A stretch of DNA of 64,000 nt from Symbiodinium kawagutii (taxonomy: Eukaryota > Sar > Dinophyceae > Suessiales > Symbiodiniaceae): the NCBI GenBank assembly GCA_009767595.1, contig VSDK01028384.1:482329-546328 (forward strand). Reading direction: 5' to 3'. A model generated the notes under the pieces. That model did not search any database. It was not told the DNA's origin and was given only the letters and a program-made list of their open reading frames with translations. The stretch's first letter is position 1, and every line of letters starts with the position of its first letter. The translations under genes were made by a program, and so were the position numbers. Positions 1 to 12,400 of this stretch are shown here, in pieces.

Positions 1-600
1 TTGTTTTTTTTGCTGCTGCTGCTGCTGCTGCTGCTGCAATTGCCGCTGTCTCAGTTGTTAATTTTCGTTTGGTTGTTGCCATGATCCCTTTTCTTCCTAT
101 GTTTTGATCACTCTTTGATGTTCTGGCAGTACAATAGTTGCACTTTGCTGACGTTGTTGTGACTCTTGTGATGCGGTGAGTGACTGTGATTGCCGTTCTT
201 GCCTCGGTTCTGTGGTGTTTGTTGTGGTTGCAGTTGTGGCATTTGCTGCTGTGATTGATGCATGCTTCGGCTGAAAGAGTAAGTAGCAGTTGCAGTAGCA
301 GTAGCAATAGGCGTAGCAGTAGGAGTAGCAGTAGAGTGGGGGTGGGAGTGGGAGTAGGAGTGGGAGTGGGAGTAGGAGTAGGAGTAGGAAAGAGAGAGAG
401 AGAGAGAGAGGAGTAGGAGATAGAATGAAGTAGGAGCAGCAGCCGCAGCAGCAGCAGCAGCAGCAGTACCCAGTGTAACCTCCTAAAATTGGTTGAAATT
501 ATGATTATGATCATTATGATTGCGAGTTGTCTCAGCCTAGCGTACAGAGAAGAGGCAAAGGGAATGCTGGTAGTGGCGTTGCCGGTAGGACCGAAGCAAA
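1..600. repeat. Triplet and purine-rich low-complexity region
   Basis: No gene was seen. The stretch has a (TGC)n run at about 11-37, GTAGCA/GGAGTA-type degenerate repeats at about 280-390, a short (GA)n at 392-411 and a (CAG)n run at about 434-464. Triplet runs can code for poly-Gln, poly-Ala or poly-Leu, but no supported reading frame was found here. Confidence 0.75.
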
Positions 601-642
601 ACCTAGTCAGTTCCGTGTGTCATGGCAGATTGAACCTCTTTA

Positions 643-711
643 ATGGCAGATGAAGACAACGGAACAGCACAAATTTGGATCCGAGGTCTGGCAAGCTTCT
701 GGAGCGCGGGG
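643..711 (+). CDS. Candidate first exon, begins with ATG
   Basis: An ATG at 643 opens a 45-codon frame starting MADEDNGTAQIW and continuing with aromatic and aliphatic residues. A GT dinucleotide at 712 could be the donor, which is why the end is placed there; without splicing the frame runs to a stop near 780. It could be the initiation exon of the gene whose C-terminal exons lie at 9.4-13.3 kb, but no phase chain connects them. No domain is recognised. The assignment rests on residue composition and the acidic N-terminus only. Confidence 0.3.
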
Positions 712-829
712 TTGATGGTGCAGAGGCCGGTCTTTCGTGTTGCATTGAGATGGACTGTTGAGATCTGTTGAGATAGCATTGAGATCTGTTGAAAGCGTTG
801 CGTTTCCAAACCTAGCACTATTTGCATGT

Positions 830-1781
830 GCTGTGGTCGAGTCGTGGTGCCTCACAGTCCATCCCGTCAGGTCGAGCGCGAGTCCAAGGGTGTGCAGGTC
901 GAGTTCTCCAAAGGTTCCTTGACATTGGCATCGCTGCATTGTGTTTCCAATGGTTGACACTGACATTGACATTGGTTTATAATCACTCATTTGTTTGCTT
1001 TAAACATTCATTTATATATCAACTATATTCCATTATTGCATTTCAAAAATGGTTGTGTTCAAGTGTACCAATGCAGGTTCCACGTCGCCAGGCATTTTGT
1101 TCCGCAAAGAATGACAAAGAGCATAAGCGGCGTTGATATCAGCCGCAGACAGTTTGCCCACAGAAGGGCAAGGCAACGTCCTGCTATAAATCCCGCGGCC
1201 AGGAGCGTTTCATAATTGCGAACTCTTTGTTTGGACGGATTCGGACGCATTAGGCTGCTAGATGCTACTAGGCCCCAGGCGTCGCTTATCGTCTTGGATC
1301 GCTTGGGATTGTGAAAATATGTGTCATGAGTCATGGGTAATTTTCTGAACTTGTGACGGCTGCAACACCTGGATCATGCTGGACACTGAAAGTAAAAGTC
1401 GTTACCATTTCTTTGGGTCAATTTTGTCAATGCTATGTCAATGATTTCCTCCATTTTTGTAACTCTTTGCTTTGGCTGCTTTTTTGGGGGCACTGTAAAT
1501 AATATTTCGAGCATGCTGCGTTTGGACATGTTTGGACAAGTATGACAAGTGCAATCAACTGAATAGTTCTATTTCTTGGGCATTCTTGGGCGTATGGAGG
1601 CAAGAAAACAAACGTTCGTTTGACCGCATGCCATAAAGCAATCTTTAATTTGGAATTTACATGCACTTAATACACACGCATATATAATATAGATATTTTT
1701 CATCACAGCATGATTGTGTGAGTAAATATTAGTCCTTAGCCTACTTCCATAAAGTTCTATATATCCTATGCATGTTTGCAG
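830..1781. other. No gene seen (0.83-1.78 kb)
   Basis: Non-repetitive, moderately AT-rich sequence. Short frames exist on both strands, but none has splice signals plus coding-like composition. Treated as intron or intergenic DNA. Confidence 0.5.
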
Positions 1782-1824
1782 GCAACGTTGCCAGTTTGGA
1801 ACGCTGCATTGCGCCCGTTTTAAG
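1782..1824 (+). CDS. Candidate small exon
   Basis: A 43-nt segment lies between an acceptor (TTTGCAG ending at 1781) and a strong donor GTGAGT at 1825. One frame reads NVASLERCIAPVL, which looks coding. No family is recognised. It would belong to the same + strand gene as the exons at 3.1-3.9 kb. Confidence 0.35.
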
Positions 1825-3080
1825 GTGAGTCCATTCGACGAAGAAAGGGCAAGGTTGAAAACAAAGCTGCTGAAGCGGACAAGTCACGTGGCCTTTTCAA
1901 CGCCAGGGCGGCCAAAGACTCAAGCAACCCACATTAGCATACTGTACATTAGAATCCTTCGCCGATCTTAGCATGTGATGAATTCTTTTCCTGCAGTTCG
2001 TTCGGCCGATCCTGGACTATGCTTTGCCAAAAGGAGGTCTTTTGCATCTATTGTCATGAAGTAATTATACAATCTGTTTCGCCAGCAGTTTTCTCTGGAA
2101 GAGCCGATCTCATTTGCAAATGGCGATCTATGAAGCAGTGATCGAAACACATCAAGACCATGAAGCATGCATACCATTGCATACCTGGGAGCTGTGCACC
2201 CAGGTCTGAGTTGCTTGCCTCAAGCTTGCAACGGCTGGCTGTGGGACTGTTGGGCTTGGAGGCACGGAGAGGCTTTCAGTTGCTGGGTTTGGGCCTGAAA
2301 ACTCCAGAAGTGCTGAATTTTCAGAGCTAAAACGCGCAACGCATTGATCCTCAAGGTATTTCATGGTGCCCATATTTGAATCTAAACCCAAGTCTGCTGA
2401 GTCCCTGCCTTTGCTTCAGGTGCATGAGAAGCCAAACACCTGGGCAGAAGTTTGGCTGAAGTTTCAGGACAGTTCATTGAAGAGTTGCTTTGAAGAGTTT
2501 GGAATTAATTGTTGCACATTTTTTGCTGTAAGCTACAACGAATCAATGTATATAATCATATATAATCATTCAGCCCATTGCTAAGCACTGTTTTCAGGAC
2601 TAGGAGGGAGGGTAGCAGTGGTTTCATCTCATCATATACCCACCGTGTCCACATATGGCAATGCAATTGGTCTTTGGTGCGTGTTTGGGACCGTGGGAGT
2701 ATATGGGATTCTTTCGTAAAGACATGGTTTTTCAAGGGGAGGGAATGTGTTTGAAACTTGGGTAAAGATAGGGTTAGACCAGTCATTGGCAAGCGCAGGG
2801 AAACAAACAAACAAACCAGTCATTGGCAACGAGCTCCACTGGGTTTCCACCAAACGTTGCAGCGCTGGGCTTTCATGTGCATTAGCTGGGGCCTCATGTG
2901 CATTATATAGCTTGAGCCATCGGGAAGGATTTTGGTTACTTTCATTTTGCCTTTAATCAGCAGTCAACGGGGCATTGCATCTACGGGCTGTGGAGGCATG
3001 CAGAGAGGGTTTTGTCCTGAAGTGTTGGAAGCTGTACCATTTCGATTTTGTACAGATACCTTGGCCCTGCATCGTTGCAG
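1825..3080. other. No supported gene (1.83-3.08 kb)
   Basis: Probable intron. Only short frames without matching splice signals were found. A locally repeated phrase (CAGTCATTGGCAA at about 2780 and 2817) is the only structure noted. Confidence 0.45.
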
Positions 3081-3129
3081 GACGTTGCCTCTAAAAAGAT
3101 CGAGACGCAACAGTCGTCGCCGATACAAA
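3081..3129 (+). CDS. Candidate small exon
   Basis: It follows TTGCAG at 3080 and is bounded by a GTACCT donor at 3130. The frame reads DVASKKIETQQSSPIQ, a hydrophilic segment consistent with the coiled-coil or disordered composition of the downstream exons. No family is recognised. Confidence 0.4.
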
Positions 3130-3335
3130 GTACCTAGGCACTGCTTCATGTAGACGGTAGACATTATTTGTAGGCTGCAGTTTTCTTGGGTTCAAATTTT
3201 GCCAACATCAATCACGAAACGTGTTTGTGTGCTTGGATAAGTTTCTATCGAGGCTGTCAGATCTCTTCACTGACAGTTGCAGTGTAACAAACGGTTGGAT
3301 TCCAACGGCACCGCGGCTCTGAGGTATTCTTGCAG

Positions 3336-3379
3336 GGGATTTCCGGGATGCATCTTCGAAGGTTGAATGGCAGCAGGAG
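3336..3379 (+). CDS. Candidate small exon
   Basis: It follows TTGCAG at 3335. The frame reads DFRDASSKVEWQQEARKK if carried a little past 3379; a GC donor at 3380 is one possible end. The composition is helical and charged, like the large downstream exon. No family is recognised. Confidence 0.4.
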
Positions 3380-3659
3380 GCCCGCAAGAAATCCTCTTTT
3401 TGTTTATCCTTTTTTTTTCATCACCAGAAGATCCAGAAGACACTCACTAGTTTGGAACTCATTCCCACATTGCCTTTCATCCCCTGAGTTCGAGACCTCT
3501 CACTTTTTGGCCCAGTTTTTGTTTTTAACATGTAGCCGCGCGAAATTGTTGTGTCATGTCAATACAACTCATGATTCTCCATGATCTCATTGAGAAGTGG
3601 CACACTGAAGTAGAAAATTGCCACTTGGTAGTGGAGATTCGGGACATAAGTTGATGATA

Positions 3660-3851
3660 GTTGATGTAAATGTACGTTCCTTTCTCGAGATGTTGGGAGT
3701 TCGCCAGGTGCTGCTTCGTTTGCAAAAACTCTTTGACCCAGCCATGGTCGTGAAGACTGACGCTGGTCCACCTGGTATGGCTGAGCAGCTGGACTTGGCA
3801 GAGTTCACGCTCAAGCGCATCACCCATGCAGTGAATTTATTGCAGGACCAT
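3660..3851 (+). CDS. Candidate exon, helical segment
   Basis: An open frame reads RSFLEMLGVRQVLLRL, then KLFDPAMVVKTDAGP, then EFTLKRITHAVNLLQDH: an amphipathic, coding-like segment. The start is uncertain; an internal acceptor CGCCAG before GTGCTGC at about 3706 would give a shorter exon. A GC donor is placed at 3852. The repeat element described below begins only about 31 bp downstream, so it would lie just inside the following intron. No family is recognised. Confidence 0.5.
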
Positions 3852-3956
3852 GCCATTTTGAAAGCGGCAACAAATATCAAGCATATTATCCCGGCAAGAG
3901 ACCCCAAACAGTGAGATGGGGGGAAGTGTGAAAGGACACAGCAAGAACATTTATTT

Positions 3957-4732
3957 GAGCACACATATGAGCACACATATGAGAGCACACATATGAGAAC
4001 GCACATATGGGCACACATGTGAGGGCGCACATATGAGCACACATGTATGAGCACACATATGAGCACACATGTGAGAGCACGCATTTGAGCACGCACATGT
4101 GAGGGCACACATATGAGAGCACACATATGAGAGCACAGATATGAGAGCACAGATATGAGCACAAATGCGCGAGCACACACATGATCACACATATGGGAGC
4201 ACACATGCATGAGCACACATGTGAGAGCACACATTTGAGCACACATATGAGAGCACACATTTGAGATCACACAAATGAGCACACATGTGAAAGCACAGAC
4301 ATGAGCACACATGTTTCAGCACACATATGAGAGCACACATCTGAGAGCACACATATGAGAACACACATATGAGAGCACACATATGAGAGCACACATTTGA
4401 GCACACATGCATGAGCACACATATGAGAGCACACATGTGAGAGCACAGATATGAGCACAAATGTGACAACCCACACATGGGCACACATATGAGAGCACAC
4501 ATTTGAGAGCACACATTTGAGCACACATGTATGGGCACACATGTGAGGGCACACATATGAGCACACATGTATGAGCACACATATGAGCACACATGTGAGA
4601 GCACGCATTTGAGCACGCACATGTGAGGGCACACATATGAGAGCACACATATGAGAGCACACATATGGGCACACATGTGAGAGCACACAGTTGAGCACAC
4701 ATGTGAGAGCACAGATATGAGAGCAAAAATGA
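3957..4732. repeat. 12-14 bp minisatellite (GAGAGCACACATAT type)
   Basis: Tandem array of GAGCACACATAT and GAGAGCACACATAT variants (GT for AT, GGG for GAG, TTTGAG). Unit length alternates between 12 and 14 bp. The ACACAT core is alternating purine-pyrimidine. All six frames stay open for long stretches only because the unit lacks stops in several frames. Confidence 0.9.
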
Positions 4733-5043
4733 GCACCGCGCGCAGGCGAGAGCGATCCGACACGCACAAAGTCCGCAGAGGGTCGCGCGAGCGAAATCAA
4801 AATTTGCACTGCGCGCAGACGAGAGCGATCCGACACGCACAAAGTCCGCAGAGGGTTGCACGAGCGAAATCAAAATTCGCACCGCGCGCAGACGGGAGCG
4901 ATCCGACACGCACAAAGTCCGCAGAGGGTTGCGCGAGCGAAATCAAAATTTGCACCGCGCGCAGACGAGAGCGATCCGACACGCACAAAGTCCGCAGAGG
5001 GTTGCACGAGCGAAATCAAAATTCGCACCGCGCGCAGGCGAGA
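4733..5043. repeat. 73-bp tandem repeat, four copies plus partial
   Basis: Units begin with GCACYGCGCGCAG at 4733, 4806, 4879, 4952 and (partial) 5025, an exact 73-bp spacing. Each carries GAGCGATCCGACACGC and AAGTCCGCAGAGGG. The copy at 19.5-21.5 kb has at least one unit next to its assembly gap. Confidence 0.93.
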
Positions 5044-5705
5044 CACAAAAAAACAGAGGTATGAAAGGCACCTGAAGTCTCCATTACAGTGCGATTTGCG
5101 ATTTCAAGCGTTTATGTTGCAAAATGCTGCGCCTGCCACGAAAAAGTGATCCCGAGGCATACGAAGTCCTGCACCTGTCACGAAAAATGATCTCGACATA
5201 GCAGATGCAAAAATGACGACAGTCTCACGAAACGAGCGTTTCGAGGTCACCAAAAGAGAGCTCAAGATCACGAAATGCTGCACCTGTCACGAAAAAGTCG
5301 ATGTTTTCGGACACGCTCATTTTGTGTGCGCCTGCCAGCGTTTTTGCAACGTCGCAAAATCGACGACAGTTACACGTTTTGCGAAATGCATCGAATCCCT
5401 TGCGCCTGCCACAGATTCCTAATGCCCAAGAGGGACAAAAGTGAGCTTTCCCTTGCGCCTGCCACGTAAAATGCACATTGATCAAAAAATGGACACGGCA
5501 CGCAGGCGAGAACGCAGCTCCGGAAGAGAGCTGTCCCGCCAGCCTTTTCGTACGAGGCTTCTGTCGAAAACGGAAGATGAGGGAACGTTTTTGACGAAAG
5601 GGTCAACGAATTAGCCGCGCGCGAGCGAGCACACCTCGATTACACCAGCAGCTTTTCTACTACCGTAAGAACCCCTAAAGTGCACACACTGTTTGGGGAA
5701 TCAAT

Positions 5706-7527
5706 AATTTTGATTGGACACACGCACACACACACAGATACATATTTATATATATATTTACATGACTATATAGATGTATAGTTAGATAGGATGTAAATGA
5801 CTTGTAATCTTATAACGTAATCAGTTTTATTGATGTACTTTCATGGCTTTTGTTGTGTTGGCAACAATGCGATGTTTCAGATCATCTTCTAGATGAGCTT
5901 GCGAGCAAGTTCTCCCGCCACGGCCAAGGAGTGTATTAAGAAAGACGTATTTTGGGATTAGAGTCTAAAATATTTCTTGCAGAGTACCCTTTGGTTAAGA
6001 AATATGGACCCCAAATAGACTCTGCTCCAGGTTTCTTAATTCCACCGATCTTTATCCGCAAGGCTTCGAGCTCCAGCCCCAGCTCCAGCAGCAGCAGCAG
6101 CTGCTGCTGCAGCAGCTCTTGGATGATAAATGGATGATAGATGGGTGGATCGGCTCCAGGTCTTTCAGCGTGTTTCAATCAAGTTTCAATCAGGCGTCAG
6201 ACCAATAGGGGTCTTTTGGTTTTTCTAGTTTCTTTCAAGCCCTTGGAATTCCAGGGCTCACCATCCAAGGAAGAATTTGACCCACTACAGCACCTAAATC
6301 CCAACTCGCAACTACCACCAACCAAAACCAAGTAAGTTGCAAACCCCCTTTTCCACCCTCCCTCCCCATGGGGAAAAGGGAAGCGCCGATGGTCCACCCA
6401 GTGATTTTCAGACCTGTTTCAGACCTGCTTTTGGGCCCTTGCTAGGCCGTACGGGGCTGCCAGCCGCTGTTAATTATCGAATATTATCGCTAATTACCTG
6501 GCTTTCAAAAAGTAAGAACCTTGAGGTTCCACGCTCGGAGGTTGCAACTTCCAAAAAACCTTGGAAAAATTGAGGTTCCACCCTGGGAGGTCACAACCTC
6601 CCGAAAAGCTTGAAAAACCAAAGGTTCCACCAAAGATTTTAGGCCCTATAAGGCCTTCTTGATTCTTGATGGATGATGAGGGGTTGAAAAACCAAGGAGG
6701 TGTTGCAAAGGCGCCCCCAAGGTCATAAAAGGTCTTTTTATGTCCCATAATAGATTAGTTAATTTCAAACTAGATACATAAAGAAAATTAACATGTAGAC
6801 TTGAAGATATTTAATAAATTGAATAGATAGATACAGGATAAAAAAACTGTTTTCCCGAAAATAGACCCCAATGATTTACTCGTACGGAAAAGTAGGATCT
6901 AATTTCTTATTTAATCAAGTTTCTTAGCACAATCCTCAGCCGTAGTGTGGCAGTTTGTCGTCACCAAAATTATCCGGCACAAAAAGGCAGACAGAGAGAG
7001 ACAGAGGGAAGGAAAGAAGAGTAACATTGATAGAGATCAAGAGGGAGATTCAGAGAGGGAAAGAAACCATACTGTATGCCTTTCGGTGCTATGATTTCAT
7101 GATATACACATATATGCATTCATCTGTGTCACTCATATGCAAATAACATGCTATATATGCTGACAAACATGCCAGAGAAAAGGGGGCCTTGGAAACTAAA
7201 CGGGCCCTGGTCTTGGCAGGACCCAGAAGGGCGAAGCAAACCAATGTCTCTTGAGCTGCGCTTGATGAGCAACTTCACGGACAACTCTAGGAACATATGG
7301 AGAACACACACACAGATATGTATATCTATATATACATTTATGCGTGTGTATCTATGTCAATATGCTATAATCAGATCCCCTTACTGTATACATGTACATG
7401 TTTTCAAATTATATATTGACACATTTGATAACAGATTGGCAACGTCTAAGATATTCCAAGATCATCATGCATGATAATAGCATCATAGAGCTGTTCTGTT
7501 GGAAGATGCAAAGCTTTTCCCTCCAAG
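5706..7527. other. No supported gene; short local repeats (5.7-7.5 kb)
   Basis: Probable intron or intergenic DNA. It contains a CA/TA-rich stretch (about 5720-5780), a CAGCAG/CTGCTG inverted triplet run (about 6085-6117) and a roughly 49-50 bp degenerate tandem repeat starting TTGAGGTTCC at 6521 and 6570, with a decayed third unit near 6621. No coding frame with splice signals was found. Confidence 0.55.
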
Positions 7528-7796
7528 GTGTGGCCCACAAAGCCACACCAGATCGGGCCGAGTGGTTGCACATGTTAGCTGGCATGAGTTGCCCTTCCTC
7601 CCTTCGGGCTACTCCCAATGAATCAGAGTTTTTCACAGTAGCGCAATCGCTACAATCAGAAGTTGCGCGAGAGATTGTGATTGAAGCTAATTGGAACGAC
7701 CTGTTGCCTCTCAGGTTGCTACAAGGATATACTGATGCCATGACGGCGGAAGTGTGCACTGATTTGCGGCAATGGTTGGAGAAGTTGGCTGGATGA
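7528..7796 (+). CDS. Candidate exon, possibly terminal
   Basis: It follows the acceptor CTCCAAG ending at 7527. An 89-residue open frame includes VAHKATPDRAEWLHM, SEFFTVAQSLQSEVARE and EVCTDLRQWLEKL, then a TGA at 7794-7796. The helical composition looks coding. It may be a terminal exon, which would make a separate upstream gene, or it may splice out at a GC near 7786 into the next exons. No family is recognised. Confidence 0.5.
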
Positions 7797-9111
7797 ATTG
7801 AGAGAGACTTGCGAGTTCTTGCCGCTTTTGCTATTTCTCTAGACCCATTGGTTATCCCTGACTGCTTGTTGACTTTGTTGCCAAAAGATTTGCTTTGTGT
7901 TTTTTTACCGCATCGTGTTGAAAACTACATGACTCAGAATGACTATACTGTACTGTAGCTGCATCTGACATCCCTGCATGGTATCTTGAGTAATTAGTTG
8001 GCTTGTTTGGCTTTCTTGTGCCCTTTTGTGTGAACCTTTCTGCCAATTCAGTACGACAATCTTATGATGTGCACAGGATGAACACGTCGTACGTATATAT
8101 ACATGTGTGTGTATCAGATGTATCTATATATTAATTAAGATATATCTATTTGTGCAAATGTTGGCACACGAGCAGATTTGTGCCTCTCTGTATTTGTATA
8201 TCAGTCTAGAACAAGGTCGCACCTACTTGCTGCATGCATGCATATGTGCTACACATGCATATGCAAATCACACGCGCGGATCACATGACATACTTGCATC
8301 ACATGTCGTATTTATCACATACCATACAGGTACATACATGAAGGCATGCAGACAATACACATACATGCCGTGTACACACAAACAAACATGCATGCCATTA
8401 TACATCACATATAGCACACATAACATCTATTAAATCATATGTATCACTACATAACATACATGAGGTATCATGAGATCCACCATTTAATTTACATCACATA
8501 CATCGCACACACACACACATCACACATCACAAACACACACGCACACACATCACACACGTCACACAAGCTACAGACACACACACTCATCACACGTAGCACA
8601 CATGTCACACATGACTAGACCGTAGGCCACTGTAGATGTTTGATCCTTTTTGGACTAATTTTATCACTTCTTTCGCACAGTACCTTTTCGAGTGACATAG
8701 CCGGATGACACTGAAATGGTTGCATCAATTTTGTTTTTGAGCTCAACTCCAGATTTTACTCTCTTCCGTACATATGACATCTCAGACATCATGCAAATCC
8801 ACCAGTCCATACGTCCCATACACCCCATGGTTCCCACACATGTTCCACACATCAACATGCATACCTTGCACCACATACAATACATACAACAATACTCATA
8901 CCATCTCATACCACAAAACGCATACTTACACAATCACTACAATACAAGAACTTGCACACGGTACGATCAAGATGATACCATACCAAATCATCCAGGGCAA
9001 AACTATGCCACACATTTTTTCAATCAGATATCGCACTCTGTGTCAAAGAGGTACCGTTTGCTTGTGCCAACCCCTCGTTGGGAATCACACTGTAACACTA
9101 ATATTGTGAAG
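7797..9111. other. No supported gene; CA-rich low complexity (7.8-9.1 kb)
   Basis: The block at about 8100-8600 is dominated by CA, CATA and ACACAC repeats, and 8770-8980 continues with ACATAC/CCATAC-type sequence. Frames through it are composition artefacts rich in His, Thr and Tyr. Interpreted as intron. Confidence 0.6.
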
Positions 9112-9198
9112 AATTTATTGCGAAACAAATCTGTGAAAGCTGCTGCGGAGGCTGCCGTAGCCTTTTTAGAGCGAAAAGTCAGGGATTTGCAAAAGCCG
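9112..9198 (+). CDS. Candidate exon, Ala/Lys helix
   Basis: After TGTGAAG at 9111 the frame reads NLLRNKSVKAAAEAAVAF and then LERKVRDLQKP, a typical helical coiled-coil segment like the neighbouring exons. The 3' end is uncertain, because no donor gives the phase needed by the next exon at 9438, so an intermediate exon may be missing. Confidence 0.5.
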
Positions 9199-9437
9199 CT
9201 TGTTTTTTGTGTTTGTTTCCTCTCTCTCTCTATCATTGATATTTGTTTGCTTGTTTGCTGGTTCATCTTCAGGCCGTTTCTATACCATAGTATTGCCTCG
9301 CGTTCTTCCGTGATTTGTTTGGGTCAGGTGTCCTTTTGAATTGCCCAATCCAAGAGCTTGACACATGACTCACATCACCAATTCTTCAGTTGTTTTGCAG
9401 CTTTTTCAAGTGACACTCAACTAGATTGCTGGTTCAG

Positions 9438-12400
9438 AAGTTGCACTTGCAATCCTGCAAGAATCCATTCGCACAGCTTTGTCCTTTAGGTTGGCTGACC
9501 TGCTGTCTTTCTACCATATGTACATCCTGGACTGCGAACGTGAAAAGCGCTGTTTGCGGGAAAAGATGAACGTCGTGGAAGCCAAATATCAAGAGAACCA
9601 GGACCGTCTCACCTTCCCCTCTCTGTCAGGATCCCTCAGCTCCACCTTCAACATGAAGCAATTTTCAAGTGCCAAACAATTTGACCTGGATACGAGAGCA
9701 AATGCGGGAAAACACATGGAGTCATTGAGTGGGATGTATCCCACGGGCTTGCTTTGTCATTATATTGGCGAAATCAAAATGTATCTTATATTTATATATA
9801 TATATATTTTCTAATGCAGATTGAGTTTTTTTCGTGTCGTCGCATGCACGCTTGAGCCCTCCATGCTATTATCTATCTATTTGTTATCCTTCTATCCTTC
9901 TAACTTCTTTGCATCTATCTATCTATCTATCTGTCTGTCTATCTATCTATCTACCTATCTTGGCTTTTGACTTTGAGGAGTCTTCCAAGGAGGCAGTCCG
10001 GCGGTCCAAAGCCACCGATGAGAGATGGAACCTCGATCTTGCTGTGAACCGTGGTGCTTTTTGCATTTGTTGCATCTTTTGCATTTTTTAACCTGTGTGG
10101 TCGCAACAGTCACCAAGTGTTGCGTCAACCTGCCTGTGTCTGGAATTCCAAGATGCTTTTGAATGTTGGGACATGCTGGGACTGCATGGGACTGCACTGT
10201 CTGAAATCTCGACCCTGCCTACCCAGTAGGGGAGCAATCAGACGCAGCTCAGGAATGAGTTCAAAATGAAGCGAAGAGCAGAGGCACTTTTTGGACTGAA
10301 CCTTGATGACGAGGACTCTGAAGTTGCCTCGGCAGCTCAGGGCAGTCCTTGCTTCCTTGCAGCCAGTTTCAAACAATCTAACAAGAATGCATGATTACGT
10401 CCTGAGGCCTTTGAAAGTTTAAACCAGCTTTGATTGTTTACACCTTTTCTATCCTCTTCTCCTGTTTGAAGCCACGACCTTCGAAAATTTAGAGCAATAT
10501 TGATCTTGAAGAAACCGTTTGCACCTGATAGATAGCTTGCTCTCCAAGAGCTTGCAGAGTGGCACAATTGAACATACTGTTTGCAATCCATCTTTTTTCG
10601 AGTCACGACCCTCTTGAAGGAAGAAAAGATCTACAGCCAACGAGAGGTGGATGAGCTCTACAAGAGCTGGATGCTTGACGCAGATTCAGATGGGGCTGTG
10701 ACGAAGGCCACAGCAGCCACGAAGACAAGTTGCCTCAACATTTTTTGCATGCTCCAACTCCAGCGCTAATAAAATACTTAGGATGGTTTGGTAGGCTGTT
10801 TTCATTGCTGAGTTACCAGGACCTGCTTGTTAGCCACAGCCGCACCTTGAGAAATTTACACAGCAACTTTAGATTTCGGTCGAATGCTTTGGCACCGTCG
10901 GGATACACCCTAAAGGATCAATGGGCACCGCGTGACACGGATGTGTTCATACGGTCGCATCATCCACATGTGTTGGCCGTGCAAAGTGCCTAGATCTCAG
11001 TTAGATACTGTATGATTTGTTTGATCTTTTGCGCAGCGTTCAGAACGCCGAGTGCATGGGAAATGAGTAGAATAAACTCTTAAACAGTAATGGTTTGAAG
11101 TTTATCAGACGAAATAGAAATAATCGCAAATAGATAATCAGTATATGGACAATAGTAGATCTGGAAGCGAGATGGAAAGAGTTCCCTTTCCAACGATGGT
11201 GCGCTCGAGGACCGAGAAATATGTCGCCCCTTTGTTGGAAGAGCTGGAGGACCTACGTAATCAGCTGGACCAAGGCCGTTTCGCTTCGAAAAGGTGCCTT
11301 TGATCTACACACTTTGCGAAGTCAAAATGAGTTACATTACATAGCTGTTAATTTAAGTTATGTTATCTTAAGACAAGTAGTTCATAGTAATTAATTCTGT
11401 TACAAGTGTACTTTGTTCTAGGTGCTTTCTGGCTGTAGGTGCTGCAGATGCCTTTGTCTTGGTCGCCTTTTCTCATTTGTCGATTGTTCGGATTATAAAT
11501 GATGCCAGTTCCTTCTGTTTGATCAGGAACGTGGTTGCAAGAGCTGAAGAGCCCACATCTCCCACGAGCCAGATGTCCGGTGCGCAGCGGCAATTGCTTT
11601 CGGGTGCACTCTTTGCTGCATCTGCACGTGCTCCAGATCCTTTGGGAGACCTACTATGGCAGCTTGGAGATCGGGTACAGGCAATGCGGCAAATGCTTAG
11701 GGTTCATTCTTGTTTGCATCATGTGGATTCATTGTGGATGTCATGGGAGTAGCATAGTAGCATGTTGTATAGTTAGCCGATGTTAGCCGCTTTCAAAATT
11801 TGCGCATGTTGTTTTGAAGAAATTGTGAGAAAGCTGTGACACGTGGCAACATTGATGTCCTTGAAAGGCGGGAGATGACTACAAAGATATAGCATTGGCA
11901 ATCCAGGCTTTGCCTCCATTGGATCCAAGACTTGCCCAAATGGGGGATGCTGCTGCGATACTTGATGCTAATGACCTGGACTTGCTGCAGACTGCCCTGA
12001 AAGCTACTTCAGACTATGTCCAGGGAGAACTGGGTGAGGAACTCATTCGTTTCAGCAAACATTTTGCCACAAACAGCCCTGAGCTCCCAGAGATTGTCCG
12101 AGCAATCCGGGAAATATCATCTCCCAAAGCCGCAGCAAGAGGTGCCTGTCGTTCTGTGGGCGTGAACACCACGGCCAGTATGGTACTTCCTACTGCACCT
12201 GGAGATTCCTCAAAAGATCAAGGTCCAACAACCGACTTTCGCGCTGAGTTGGAGCGATTGCGAGCTCAATTGGAAGCTGAGCTTCGAGCAGCCCGGGAGG
12301 AAGCTGAACGACAAAGACGAAGAGCTGAAGAAGCCATGGAGAAGTTGGAAGCTGAAGCGAAGCGAGCTGATGGATTGATGAGCGAAATGCGGAAGAAACT

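Larger units (their letters stand above)
3883..5705. mobile_element. About 1.8 kb repeat element, copy 1 (non-autonomous, TIR-like)
   Basis: This segment matches, in inverted orientation, the element at 19499-21465. Homology begins at ATATTATCCCGG and ends at AATCAAT. Just inside each end is a perfect 12-bp inverted pair, CCCCAAACAGTG at 3902-3913 and CACTGTTTGGGG at 5687-5698. From left to right it holds a 12-14 bp minisatellite, four 73-bp tandem units and a unique module (about 5045-5690) with repeated CACCTGTCACGAAAAA-like phrases. No transposase or reverse transcriptase frame is present, so any mobility would need proteins in trans. No clear target-site duplication was found by eye. The long Cys-rich frames on the minus strand are minisatellite translations and are not called as genes. 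Confidence 0.7.

Noticed and set aside
3587..4915. Several 100-240 codon minus-strand frames rich in Cys, Met, Val and Ser across 3.6-4.9 kb
   Set aside because: They translate the ACACAT minisatellite and the 73-bp tandem array. Periodicity and lack of stops follow from the repeat unit, and more than one frame is open at once.
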